The notes: a model not told the origin generated them from the letters alone. A DNA stretch of 8,765 nt from JBBSIN01 sp038232055 (GCA_038232055.1 JBBSIN010000075.1:1-8765); one strand, 5' to 3'. Shown: positions 1-7,585, counted from the first letter of the stretch. Numbers and translations: made by a program.

Positions 1-322
1 CTCCCACCCGCTTGTTGAACCGCCGCCACGGCTCCAGGTGCGGATCATCTAGGTCCCGGGAGAAGCGCTCCAGGTCGGCGAAGGACCGCCAGTACTGCAC
101 GATGACGGGCGTTGGCAGGAGCGCCTGTCGATAGCCCTGCAGGCCCTTCTCGGGGTGTCGCTGCAGGTAGCGAAGCATCCTCGGCATCGCGGTGAACACC
201 GGCCACCAGCCGGAGATCTTCCACGGCTTGTTCACCCGCATGCCGATCAGGAGCACGACGATCTCGTCCCCCGCACGGCCGAGGTCGGCTATCTGCCGAC
301 CCCTATGCACCCTCGCCGTCAT
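1..322 (-). CDS. DUF4188 domain-containing protein (C-terminus beyond the window edge)
   Basis: The 107 visible residues contain blocks that I recognise from the DUF4188 family (often annotated monooxygenase-like): VVLLIGMRVNKPW (22-34), AMPRMLRYLQRHPEKG (45-60), VIVQYWRSFADLERFSRD (73-90) and DPHLEPWRRFNKRVG (93-107). Family members are roughly 140-160 residues, so about a third is missing past base 1. The start is well bounded: an in-frame TGA lies at 340-338. Two adjacent ATGs (325 and 322) follow a GGGAGG ribosome site at 333-328. The second ATG is chosen because its 5-nt spacing is better than the 2 nt of the first. The fold is expected to be a ferredoxin-like alpha/beta barrel, but the reaction is unknown for the family and I propose none. 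The gene is divergent from the DUF4242 gene at 516, with about 190 nt between them. Confidence 0.85.
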   Translation of the reverse strand, partial: MTARVHRGRQIADLGRAGDEIVVLLIGMRVNKPWKISGWWPVFTAMPRMLRYLQRHPEKGLQGYRQALLPTPVIVQYWRSFADLERFSRDLDDPHLEPWRRFNKRVG

Positions 323-452
323 CATGACCTCCCGCGATCAGCCCGCCTTGCCGATGGAGATCAGGCTGCCAGTCGACACCGACGCCGTCCACGTTCCCAA
401 CGGCGGCCCTCCGCGACGCGACGGTGAGCGAAGCCTTTTCCTTGCCAGACCG

Positions 453-468
453 GGTCAGTATGTTGACC
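453..468. promoter_or_regulatory. Inverted repeat GGTCA-N6-TGACC in a divergent intergenic region
   Basis: The repeat has 5-nt arms (453-457 and 464-468) around GTATGT. A flanking CCGG on each side nearly extends the dyad, with one extra G on the left. It lies 48 nt upstream of the DUF4242 start, in the 190-nt gap shared with the divergent DUF4188 gene, so it could be a repressor operator. No convincing -35/-10 pair could be fixed around it. The rest of 323-515 shows no other gene. A longer reading frame upstream of 516 exists, but its protein does not resemble any family. Confidence 0.35.
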
Positions 469-515
469 GGAACCGGACGTGCTCAGCAATGCCCAGCCCT
501 CTGAGGAGGCCCGAA

Positions 516-764
516 ATGGCACAGTTCATGGACGTACACACCGGTATGACCGGGGTGACCGACGACCAACTCGCAGCCGCGCATCAGGCAGACCTGGACA
601 ACCAGGGCGACGAGGGGGTCAACTTCACTCACGCGTGGGCCGATCCCGCGACCGGGCACGTCTTTTGCCTATCCGAGGGTCCCAGCGCCGAGGCCGTCCA
701 GCGCGTCCACGAGCGCGCCGGCCACCCGGCGGATGAGATCCATGAGATCACCGTGACGGCCTGA
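516..764 (+). CDS. SCO4226-like nickel-binding protein, DUF4242 family
   Basis: This is an 82-residue protein that closely fits the small actinobacterial DUF4242 family, whose Streptomyces coelicolor member SCO4226 has been described as a nickel-binding protein. Visible family blocks are MAQFMDVHTGM (1-11), DQLAAAHQADL (17-27), GVNFTHAWADPATGHVFCLS (34-53) and AEAVQRVHERAGHPADEI (58-75). The His residues at 8, 39, 67 and 70 and Cys51 are candidate metal ligands. The fold is ferredoxin-like and the protein should be cytoplasmic, with no signal peptide. The ATG at 516 is chosen because GAGGAGG (503-509) stands 6 nt before it and the conserved block begins exactly there. The open frame continues upstream to 192, but that extension is not family-like. 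It appears monocistronic, with a strong hairpin 21 nt after its stop. Confidence 0.9.
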   Translation: MAQFMDVHTGMTGVTDDQLAAAHQADLDNQGDEGVNFTHAWADPATGHVFCLSEGPSAEAVQRVHERAGHPADEIHEITVTA

Positions 765-784
765 CAAGCCTCGACCCGTTACGA

Positions 785-823
785 CGGCCGGGGCGAGCTG
801 CTGAGTGAAGCTCGCCCCGGCCG
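785..823. terminator. Strong bidirectional hairpin between convergent genes
   Basis: Two perfect 15-nt complementary arms (785-799 and 809-823; the left arm reads CGGCCGGGGCGAGCT) enclose a 9-nt loop. The hairpin sits between the stop of the DUF4242 gene (764) and the stop of the convergent methyltransferase gene (839). There is no T-run on either side, as is common for hairpin terminators in high-GC actinobacteria. It can serve both transcripts. Confidence 0.85.
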
Positions 824-838
824 CCAGGGTGGGGTGAG

Positions 839-1891
839 CTAGGGGCGTGCCTCGAGGACGATGTTGAACGGCGTTTCCGCCGCCCGACGGAAGCGGGTGA
901 ACCCAGCGTCGGTGACGAGTTGGCGGATCGCGGCCTCGCCGGCCTGCGCGCCGAGCGCGTAGCCGCCACGCTGCGACAGCGCATTGGGGATGCAGAGGTA
1001 GATCGAGAAGTTGTAGTAGATCCGCCCGACCGGGTTGAGGTTGTCGGCCACCCCGTCGCCGGCGAACGGCTCGACGATGAGCCAGGTGCCGTCGCGGTCG
1101 AGGGACTCGCGGATGTGCCGGGCCGCCGACAGCGGGTCGCCCATGTCGTGCAGGCAGTCGAACGTCGTCACGAGGTCGTACCCGCTGCCGCTGAACGTCT
1201 GCGCCGACGCAACCTCGAAGCTCACGCGCTCGGCCACGCCGGCGTCGGCGGCGCGCTTGCGGGCGAGCTCGACCGAGTCCTCGTGGTAGTCCGACCCGAC
1301 GATCCGGGTGCGGTCGTACTCGGTGGCAAGCAGGACGCTCGAGGCACCGAGACCGCAGCCGACGTCGGCGACCTTCGCGCCGGCCCGCAGCTTGGGCTCG
1401 ACGCCGTCGAGCGCGGGGATCCAGCTCGGCACCAGGTTGGCGGCATAGCCGGGGCGGAAGAACTGCTCGCAACCGAGGAAGACGTCCTGGTCATGCTCGT
1501 GCCAGCCGAGCCCGGCACCGGTGCGGAAGGCCTCGGTGATGCGAGGCTCGGCCTTGAGGGCGCCGAGGGCGAGCACGAATGCACCGGGGAGGTACGCCGG
1601 GCCGTCCGGGTTGGTCAAGAGGAACGCCTGCTCCTCGGTCAACGAATAGACGTCGTCGGCAGCTCGCGTGACGTAGCCACCCGCCGCCTGTCCCCGGAGC
1701 CATTCCGTGACGTAGCGCGCGTCGGTGCCGGTACGGGCGGCGAGCTCGTCGGGCGTCGCCGGGCCCTCCGCCAACGCCGAGAAGAGCCCGAGCCGGTGGC
1801 CCGTGACGACCCCACCCGCGGCCATCGTCGCGCCGAGGTCGCCGGCGAAGCGGTTGACGAAATCGTTGATCGTGTCCATGTCGAGTGCCAT
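839..1891 (-). CDS. Class I SAM-dependent methyltransferase (Rv2258c-like, N-terminal winged helix)
   Basis: This 350-residue enzyme should transfer a methyl group from S-adenosylmethionine to an unidentified small molecule. Residues about 20-95 form the all-alpha/winged-helix dimerisation region usual in this family (GHRLGLFSALAEGPATPDEL, 31-50). Residues about 170-275 are the Rossmann domain. Motif I is VADVGCGLG (174-182), IVGSDYHEDSVELAR (197-211) forms the SAM ribose-binding strand and helix, and DLVTTFDCLHDMGDP (239-253) is the post-II/III region. The ending AETPFNIVLEARP (338-350) is typical. The length matches the family (about 350). The ATG at 1891 is chosen because GGGAGG (1902-1897) lies 5 nt upstream; the open frame extends to 2095 without family similarity. 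It is divergent from the hydrolase-glycosyltransferase gene, which suggests shared control and a joint tailoring role (inference). The substrate cannot be told from the sequence. Confidence 0.9.
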   Translation of the reverse strand: MALDMDTINDFVNRFAGDLGATMAAGGVVTGHRLGLFSALAEGPATPDELAARTGTDARYVTEWLRGQAAGGYVTRAADDVYSLTEEQAFLLTNPDGPAYLPGAFVLALGALKAEPRITEAFRTGAGLGWHEHDQDVFLGCEQFFRPGYAANLVPSWIPALDGVEPKLRAGAKVADVGCGLGASSVLLATEYDRTRIVGSDYHEDSVELARKRAADAGVAERVSFEVASAQTFSGSGYDLVTTFDCLHDMGDPLSAARHIRESLDRDGTWLIVEPFAGDGVADNLNPVGRIYYNFSIYLCIPNALSQRGGYALGAQAGEAAIRQLVTDAGFTRFRRAAETPFNIVLEARP

Positions 1892-1953
1892 CGAGGCCTC
1901 CCAGTCCAGGTGACCGGTCGGTCCGGCCACTTCTGCCACCATCGCCGGATCGG

Positions 1954-1981
1954 TTGCAGCCACGTTGCAAAGGCGCTGCAA
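1954..1981. promoter_or_regulatory. Dyad TTGCAGC-N14-GCTGCAA, candidate operator and divergent promoter
   Basis: Perfect 7-nt inverted arms (1954-1960 and 1975-1981) flank a third copy of the half-site, TTGCAA at 1965-1970, itself a palindrome. The dyad lies 62 nt from the methyltransferase start and 61 nt from the fusion-gene start, so it is almost centred in the 151-nt gap. Read on the plus strand, TTGCAG (1954-1959) and TGCAAT (1977-1982) are 17 nt apart and could act as a weak -35/-10 pair. The near-symmetry would allow the same on the minus strand. The symmetry is seen directly; the regulatory role is inferred. Confidence 0.5.
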
Positions 1982-2042
1982 TGGCAGCCGCGACGCTGTC
2001 GGTCGGCAATCGCGGACGTGTGAGAAGAGGAGTGTGGCGTCG

Positions 2043-4151
2043 ATGCGAGCGAGATACCCGGACATGGACGGCTTCGGCGAGCGCGACGGGATCAAGGTGG
2101 GCTACGAGGTCTACGGCTCCGGCCCGGCCACAATCGTCTTCGTGCCGACCGACCTCATTGTGCACTCACGCGCCTGGAAAGCACAGATCCCGTACCTGTC
2201 CCGCTTCTACCGGGTGGTGGCGATCGACCCGCGCGGGAACGGCCGCTCCGACCGCCCGCACGACCCGGCCGCGCACACCGACCTCGAGCTGGTGGCCGAC
2301 ACGGTGGCGGTGATGGACGAGGTGGGCGTGGACCGAGCCGTCCTCGCCGGGCTGTGCTCGAGCTCGTGGCTGGCCGCCGTGCTCGCCGCTGAGCACCCGG
2401 GCCGGGCCGCCGGGATCTTCGCGCTGGCGGCGGGCGTGCCCTATCTCGCGCCGCCACTCCCACATCGTCGCGCGGTCCCGTGGGACGAACCGCTGGACAC
2501 CGATGAGGGCTGGGCCAAGGACAACCTGCACTACTGGCGGCGCGACTGGCGCGGCTTCGCCGAGTTCTTCTTCGACCAGCTGCTGCCCGAGCCGCACTCG
2601 ACCAAGCAGTGGGAGGACAGCGTGGGATGGGCTCTGGAGTGCGACCTCGAGGCGATGATCGCCAGGAAATACGCACCGCTGTGCGTCGCGGACAAGACCG
2701 GTGCAGAGGCGCTCGTACGCCGCATCCAGTGCCCCGTGCTCGCCGTGCACGGTGCAGCCGACCTGTGCCAGCCACTGTCTCGCTCCGAGCGGTTCGCGGA
2801 GCTCACCGGCGGCAGGTTCGTGAGTCTCGAGGGCGTCGGCCACCTGGCACAGGCGCGCGAGCCGGTCCTGGTCAACCGGCTCCTCAAGGATTTCGTCGAC
2901 AGCCTGACGCCCCGGGCGACCGCCGCGCGGTGGACACGGCCGCTGAACCGCCCGCACAAGGTGCTCATGGTCTCCTCGCCGATCGGGCTCGGACACACCC
3001 GGCGCGACCTCGCGATCGCGCAGGAGCTGCGGGCGCTGCGGCCCGGCATTCAGGTCGACTGGCTCGCGCAGCGACCGGTCAGCGACGTCGTCGCGGCACA
3101 CGGAGAGAGCGTCCACCCGGCGTCGGCCGTCCTCGCCAGCGAGGTCGGGCACATGGAGTCGGAGTCGGCCGAGCACGACCTGCACGCCTTCCAGGCCATC
3201 CGTCGGATGGACGAGATCCTCGTGACCAACTTCATGGTGTTCGACGAGCTGGTGCGGACCGAGCACTACGACGCCTGGGTGGCCGACGAAGGCTGGGACG
3301 TCGACTACTTCCTGCACGAGAACCCGGAGCTCAAGTCCTCGGCGTATGTGTGGCTGACCGACTTCGTCGGCTGGCTGCCGATGCCGAACGGTGGCGAGCC
3401 GGAGCAACGCCTCACGGCCGACTACAACGCAGAGATGGTCGAGCAGGTGGCGAGGTTCCCGCGGCTGCGCGACCGTGCGCTGTTCGTCGGCGACCCGGAC
3501 GACTGCGTGCCCGACGGGCTCGGCGCCGGACTGCCGTCGGTCCGCGAGTGGACGGAAACGCACTTCGACTTCACCGGCTACATCACCGGCTACCAGCCGC
3601 TGACCGACGACGAGCGGCTCGAGGCGCGCGCCGGGCTCGGCTGGACCGCCGACGAGACGGTCGTCGTGGTGGCGGTGGGCGGGACCGCAGTCGGGGCCCC
3701 GCTGCTGCGCCGCGCCATCGCGGCCTACCCGCTCGCGGCAGCCGCCCTGCCGGGCCTGCGCATGGTCGTCGTCACCGGTCCGCGCATTGACCCCGCGTCG
3801 CTGCAGGTACCGACCGGAGTGCAGGTCCACGGGTATGTACCGGACCTCTACCGGCTGCTCGCCGCGAGCGACCTCGCGGTCGTGCAGGGCGGCCTGACCA
3901 CGTGCATGGAGCTCGTCGCCAACCGCCGGCCTTTCCTCTACGTCCCGCTGCGCCACCACTTCGAGCAGACGTTCCACGTCCCGCACCGGCTGGCGCGCTA
4001 TGGCGCCGGTCGCCGGCTGGCCTACGAGGACACCACCCCCGAGCCACTCGCCGCGGCGATCGCGTCCGAGGTGGGCCGGCCGGTCTCGTACACGCCGGTC
4101 GCGACCGACGGCGCCGCCCGGGCGGCGAAGCGCATCGCCGAGCTGGTGTGA
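2043..4151 (+). CDS. Alpha/beta-hydrolase fused to a GT1/GT28-like glycosyltransferase
   Basis: This is a 702-residue two-domain protein. Residues 1-285 are an alpha/beta-hydrolase: VVAIDPRGNGRSDRP (58-72), a nucleophile elbow GLCSS (103-107), an acid-strand HGAAD with Asp240, and GVGH with His267. The nucleophile position holds Cys105, not the usual Ser, giving a Cys-Asp-His triad as in dienelactone hydrolases. After a linker (286-303), residues 304-702 are a GT-B glycosyltransferase. Its N-terminal half has SSPIGLGHTRRDLAIAQELR (311-330). The donor-binding half has VVQGGLTTCMEL (613-624) and PLRHHFEQTFHV (635-646), like the UDPGT/MurG signature but with Gln615 where His is common. The start ATG 2043 is favoured because MRARYPD is where family similarity begins; GAGGAG (2027-2032) lies 10 nt before it, and GTG 2034 is an alternative. 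There is no signal peptide or membrane segment, so it is cytoplasmic. It probably glycosylates and hydrolyses or activates a small molecule; the substrate is unknown. Confidence 0.88.
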   Translation: MRARYPDMDGFGERDGIKVGYEVYGSGPATIVFVPTDLIVHSRAWKAQIPYLSRFYRVVAIDPRGNGRSDRPHDPAAHTDLELVADTVAVMDEVGVDRAVLAGLCSSSWLAAVLAAEHPGRAAGIFALAAGVPYLAPPLPHRRAVPWDEPLDTDEGWAKDNLHYWRRDWRGFAEFFFDQLLPEPHSTKQWEDSVGWALECDLEAMIARKYAPLCVADKTGAEALVRRIQCPVLAVHGAADLCQPLSRSERFAELTGGRFVSLEGVGHLAQAREPVLVNRLLKDFVDSLTPRATAARWTRPLNRPHKVLMVSSPIGLGHTRRDLAIAQELRALRPGIQVDWLAQRPVSDVVAAHGESVHPASAVLASEVGHMESESAEHDLHAFQAIRRMDEILVTNFMVFDELVRTEHYDAWVADEGWDVDYFLHENPELKSSAYVWLTDFVGWLPMPNGGEPEQRLTADYNAEMVEQVARFPRLRDRALFVGDPDDCVPDGLGAGLPSVREWTETHFDFTGYITGYQPLTDDERLEARAGLGWTADETVVVVAVGGTAVGAPLLRRAIAAYPLAAAALPGLRMVVVTGPRIDPASLQVPTGVQVHGYVPDLYRLLAASDLAVVQGGLTTCMELVANRRPFLYVPLRHHFEQTFHVPHRLARYGAGRRLAYEDTTPEPLAAAIASEVGRPVSYTPVATDGAARAAKRIAELV

Positions 4152-4157
4152 CGATGG

Positions 4158-7100
4158 TCAGCCCCGGGCGAGTTCGGTCGCCCGGGCGCCCAGGCGCCGC
4201 ATGCCCGCTGTTTCCGCCGCGGACAGCGCCTCGGTGGCGAGCGCGACTGCTTCGCGGTCGCCCACGGCCCGGGCGGTGACGGCCTGCTGCAGCAGCGCCT
4301 GGGCCAGCACGGGGCGCCACCCCTGGGCGCGGGCTGCGGCCACCAGAGGAGCCAGGACCTCGCGCGAGCGGGACGGGTCGCCGGCGGCGAGCCAGGCCCG
4401 CGCGACGGCGAGGTAGGACTCCGAGCCGAACAACCAGATCTGGCCCTGCGGAGCCCGCACGGCACGCAGCATCGCGTCGGCGGCCGAGAGGATCGCCGGG
4501 TCGCCGGTGACGTCGGCGAGCAGCGCTCGGCAGCCCAGGATGTAGGCATCCGAGTCGTCGTGCTGCGCCGCCGCGAGACCTTCGGCGAGCAGGTCGGCCG
4601 CCTCGGTACGCGCATCGACGTCGAGCAAGGTCCCCGCAAGCAGCAAGCAGGCGGTCGACCGCCACCACGGATGCTGTCCGCCGACGGGTGCCTCCACCGC
4701 GCGTCGTCCTATCTCCAGCGCCTCTTGGTCGCGCCCGATAAGCCGAAACAGCCATCCTAGGTGGGCCTCGAACCAGACGCCGTAGGCCAGGTAGCCGCTG
4801 CGCCGGTTGATCTCGAGTGCGGCCCGGATGCGGTCCTCGGCGCGGCCCCACTCCGCTTCGGCGACTGCCGGGTACGCAGACTCGAACACACACCACTGCA
4901 GCCGCCACAGGTCGCCGTGGCGACGCAGCTGTGGCTCAAGCTCGTCGAGTACGACGCGCATCGCATGGACGTCGCCGACGAAGGCTAACGCGGTCTTGAG
5001 CCCGTCGAGCGCGGCGACCAGTGCGACAGGGTTGTTCGACGACCGGGCGGCGGCAACGGCCGCCTCGCCCGCGGCGACGGCCTCGTCCAGCTGCAGCCGG
5101 TTGCTCGTGATCACCGCTCTGCGGGCGAGCAGGTCTGCCTCCATGCCGCGGTCGCCGAGCGATCGGGCGAGCATGAGACCACGGTCGACGTGCGGGACGC
5201 AGGAGCTCGTGCCGAGCCCGAGGGCCACGGGCACGTCACCCGCCAGCTCCCGCTGCACGGTCATCTCCAGCCGCTGGTCGCCCGCCTCGCGGGCGACCTC
5301 GGCCGCCGCGTGCAGGTCGGTGAGCGCGTCGGCGTACGCCTCCCGCACCTCGAGCGCCCGGGCCCGGACGAGCCGCGAGCGCCCGAGCACCTCCGTCGCG
5401 CCAGTCCCTTCGGCGCAGTCGGCGGCGCGCGACGCGAACGCCTCCGCGTCGCTGGCAGCGAAACGACCGAACGCCGCCTCAGCGGCGAGGAGCCAGGCCC
5501 TGGCCGAGCGGGACGTCTCACCGGCCGCCTCGGCGTGGCGCGCCATCGCCTCGTGGTTCTCCCCCGCCAGGTCGGCCGCGCGCCGGTGCCACGCCAGCCG
5601 CGTCGGAGCCGGCGTCGACTCGTAGAGCACCTCACGGATGAGGTCGTTGGCGAACTCGTAGGCACGCCCGGACACCGTCAGCAGGCGCGCGGACAGAGCC
5701 AGCTCACAACGCCGGGCTGCGTCCTCGTCTGGGATCCCAAGCAGGGCGGCGACAGTCGCCGGGTCGACCTCGGCGGAATAGACCGACGCGGCTCGCAGCA
5801 GGCGTTCGACCGGCTCTCCCGCGCGGGCGACCCTGGCCAGCACCGCCCCGTGGAGCGAGTCGGGCACCGACTCCTGACCCGTCGAGAGGCCCCGGAGGAC
5901 CTCGACCACGAAGAACGGGTGGCCGCGGGTACTGCGGGCGATGGCGGCGGCCCGCTCACCCACGCCGGCCGCGGTCGCCAGCCGCGCTACCGCAGACTCG
6001 GACAGCGCCGCGGGTTCGACGACGGCGCTGACGTCGTGGAGGGTGGCCAGTGCCGTCGCGCCCTCCTCGCGGCGCACCGTGCAAACGACGAGCAGTCGCG
6101 CGCCGAGCCCGCGCCGGGCGAGGTAGTGGACGGCCTCGGTCGTCGTCGTACCCGCGTTGTGCAGGTCGTCGAGCAGCAGCAGGACCGGTGCGTCGTTGGC
6201 GACGTGGCGGAGCAGATGCAGCACCGCCTCGAAGGCGCGCCGTCGCGCCTCTTCGGGGGGAGCTGCCGTTGCGACCACCGGCCCGAGTGCGAGTGCGGCC
6301 GCCGGCACGAGCTGCGCCAGGGCATCGACATGGCTGCCAGCCATCTCACGCAGCCGGTGCGGCGGCAATGCGGCGACGGCGGGGGTTACGGCGTCGACCA
6401 GCGGCTGCAGGAACAGCGAACGTTCCGCCTCGTAGCACCGTGCCCGCAGCACACGACCACCGGCGGCCCCGACCTCGGTGGCCAGCGCCTCAGCGAGGCT
6501 GGTCTTGCCGATTCCTGCCTCGCCGACGACCAGCAGCACCGACGGCCGGCCCGTGGCGGCGGCGCCCCACGCGCTGCGCAGCTGCCCCAGCTCGCGCTCC
6601 CGCTCGACGAGACCGGAGCCATCCGGTCCCGGCGCCACGGTCGCGGCCTGCCGGCCGACCGAGCTCGCCCCCACCTGCGACACCGGATGAGGAAGCGGCT
6701 CCTCGCGCAGCAGCGCCACGTGTAGCGCTTCGGTTTCGGGCGCCGGGTTGGTGCCGAGGTCCTCCGCGAGCGCCCGCCGCAGCCGGGCGTACGCCGCCAG
6801 TGCGCGGGCAGGCTCGCCGGCGTCACGTAACGCCGTCATCAGCCAGCGGACCATCGCCTCGTCCAGGGGGTCGTCATTGACCCCCGACGTCGCGGCGGCG
6901 ACCGCCCGCAGCGGCTCGGCCGCCGCGACTGCAGCGTGAATGTGCGCGAGCCGCGCCCGGCGCAGCAGCATCACCTGAGCGTGACGGGCCGGCTCCGCCC
7001 ACGCGGCATACGGCTCGTCCTCGAGGATGCGGCCGCGAGCGAGCAGCGTGCAGGCCTGCTCAGCGGACACCAGCGCGACCCCGCTGTGTCCATCATTCAG

Positions 7101-7550
7101 CGCCTGCTCGGCTCGGACGGTCAGCCGCTCGGCCGTGCCGACATCGACCTCGACATGCGGGGCCAGCCGGTAACCCTCCCGGTCGCCCTCGACGACCGCA
7201 GGCCCGAGCCACGAGCGCAGCCTGCTCACCAACGTGGCGACGTTGTCGACCGGCCGTGCAGGCAGCCCGTCCGCCCAGAGCACGTCCACGGCGCGGTCGG
7301 TCGGCAGCAGGTGGCCTCGTTCAACCGCGAGCAGCTTAAGCAGAGTTCGCGCCTTGCGGCTCGCTGCACGCGGCACGGTCGCGGACTCCCCGTCCATCTC
7401 GACGACGAACACTCCGCAGACGAGCAGCCGCACCGCACGCCCCGAACCCGGGCTGCGCTCGGACGGTACCGACGGCCCCATGCCGCTGATAATGCCGCGC
7501 CGAGGTCTGCCCTGGTATGGGTCCAGCCCTCCGCATTGCGCGAGGCTCAC
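4158..7550 (-). CDS. SARP-type transcriptional regulator: winged helix, BTAD, AAA ATPase, TPR-like C-terminus
   Basis: This 1130-residue protein has the AfsR/large-SARP plan. Residues about 38-133 are an OmpR-like winged helix (RLLVCGVFVVEMDG at 41-54, DRAVDVLWADGLP at 85-97, VSRLRSWLG at 108-116). Residues about 137-282 are the BTAD helices. The ATPase follows, with Walker A GEAGIGKT (343-350), Walker B VLLLLDDLH (456-464) and RGHPFFVVEVLRG (542-554). The remaining C-terminus is Ala-rich, helical and TPR-like, with no LuxR helix-turn-helix at the end. Such proteins bind direct repeats at target promoters and activate secondary-metabolism genes; targets here are not shown, though the adjacent methyltransferase and fusion gene are natural candidates. 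A GTG start at 7550 has GGGAG (7563-7559) 8 nt upstream; ATG 7481 lacks a ribosome site but would remove a non-conserved 23-residue leader. Leu241 and Leu855 are encoded by TTA (6830-6828 and 4988-4986), rare in such DNA and possibly limiting translation. Confidence 0.9.
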   Translation of the reverse strand: MSLAQCGGLDPYQGRPRRGIISGMGPSVPSERSPGSGRAVRLLVCGVFVVEMDGESATVPRAASRKARTLLKLLAVERGHLLPTDRAVDVLWADGLPARPVDNVATLVSRLRSWLGPAVVEGDREGYRLAPHVEVDVGTAERLTVRAEQALNDGHSGVALVSAEQACTLLARGRILEDEPYAAWAEPARHAQVMLLRRARLAHIHAAVAAAEPLRAVAAATSGVNDDPLDEAMVRWLMTALRDAGEPARALAAYARLRRALAEDLGTNPAPETEALHVALLREEPLPHPVSQVGASSVGRQAATVAPGPDGSGLVERERELGQLRSAWGAAATGRPSVLLVVGEAGIGKTSLAEALATEVGAAGGRVLRARCYEAERSLFLQPLVDAVTPAVAALPPHRLREMAGSHVDALAQLVPAAALALGPVVATAAPPEEARRRAFEAVLHLLRHVANDAPVLLLLDDLHNAGTTTTEAVHYLARRGLGARLLVVCTVRREEGATALATLHDVSAVVEPAALSESAVARLATAAGVGERAAAIARSTRGHPFFVVEVLRGLSTGQESVPDSLHGAVLARVARAGEPVERLLRAASVYSAEVDPATVAALLGIPDEDAARRCELALSARLLTVSGRAYEFANDLIREVLYESTPAPTRLAWHRRAADLAGENHEAMARHAEAAGETSRSARAWLLAAEAAFGRFAASDAEAFASRAADCAEGTGATEVLGRSRLVRARALEVREAYADALTDLHAAAEVAREAGDQRLEMTVQRELAGDVPVALGLGTSSCVPHVDRGLMLARSLGDRGMEADLLARRAVITSNRLQLDEAVAAGEAAVAAARSSNNPVALVAALDGLKTALAFVGDVHAMRVVLDELEPQLRRHGDLWRLQWCVFESAYPAVAEAEWGRAEDRIRAALEINRRSGYLAYGVWFEAHLGWLFRLIGRDQEALEIGRRAVEAPVGGQHPWWRSTACLLLAGTLLDVDARTEAADLLAEGLAAAQHDDSDAYILGCRALLADVTGDPAILSAADAMLRAVRAPQGQIWLFGSESYLAVARAWLAAGDPSRSREVLAPLVAAARAQGWRPVLAQALLQQAVTARAVGDREAVALATEALSAAETAGMRRLGARATELARG
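4163..4186. terminator. GC hairpin at the convergent junction, inside the SARP 3' end
   Basis: Perfect 9-nt arms CCCGGGCGA (4163-4171) and TCGCCCGGG (4178-4186) enclose a 6-nt loop. It begins 11 nt after the stop of the hydrolase-glycosyltransferase gene and lies within the last codons of the convergent SARP gene, because the two stops are only 6 nt apart. It is well placed to terminate the plus-strand transcript. For the minus-strand transcript it lies before the stop, so a role there is less likely. No T-run follows. Confidence 0.6.
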
Positions 7551-7585
7551 GCCAACATCTCCCGATAAGCCTTCGGCCGTCTCGT

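Noticed and set aside
192..515. N-terminal extension of the DUF4242 reading frame, which would make a 190-residue protein
   Set aside because: The extension has no family similarity, overlaps the divergent DUF4188 gene, and a strong ribosome site sits just before ATG 516.
1912..1919. Palindrome GACCGGTC just upstream of the methyltransferase ribosome site
   Set aside because: It is short and built from the CCGG-rich background; no partner site or spacing supports an operator.
920..2023. Long plus-strand open frame opposite the methyltransferase gene
   Set aside because: It is an antisense shadow of a clear methyltransferase; its Arg/Val/Gly-rich product has no recognisable motif.
1892..2095. 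68-residue extension of the methyltransferase frame
   Set aside because: It overlaps the divergent regulatory dyad and the fusion-gene start, while ATG 1891 has a well-spaced GGGAGG.
2166..3986. 606-residue minus-strand open frame opposite the fusion gene
   Set aside because: It is an antisense shadow in high-GC DNA; composition is skewed to Arg, Val, Asp and His, with no domain.
4158..4300. LuxR-type helix-turn-helix at the SARP C-terminus, as in LAL regulators
   Set aside because: The C-terminal residues are Ala-rich helices ending in ARATELARG, with no LuxR helix-turn-helix pattern; DNA binding is at the N-terminus.
5190..6725. 511-residue plus-strand open frame opposite the SARP gene
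   Set aside because: It is an antisense shadow of the ATPase/TPR region, which has intact Walker motifs on the other strand.
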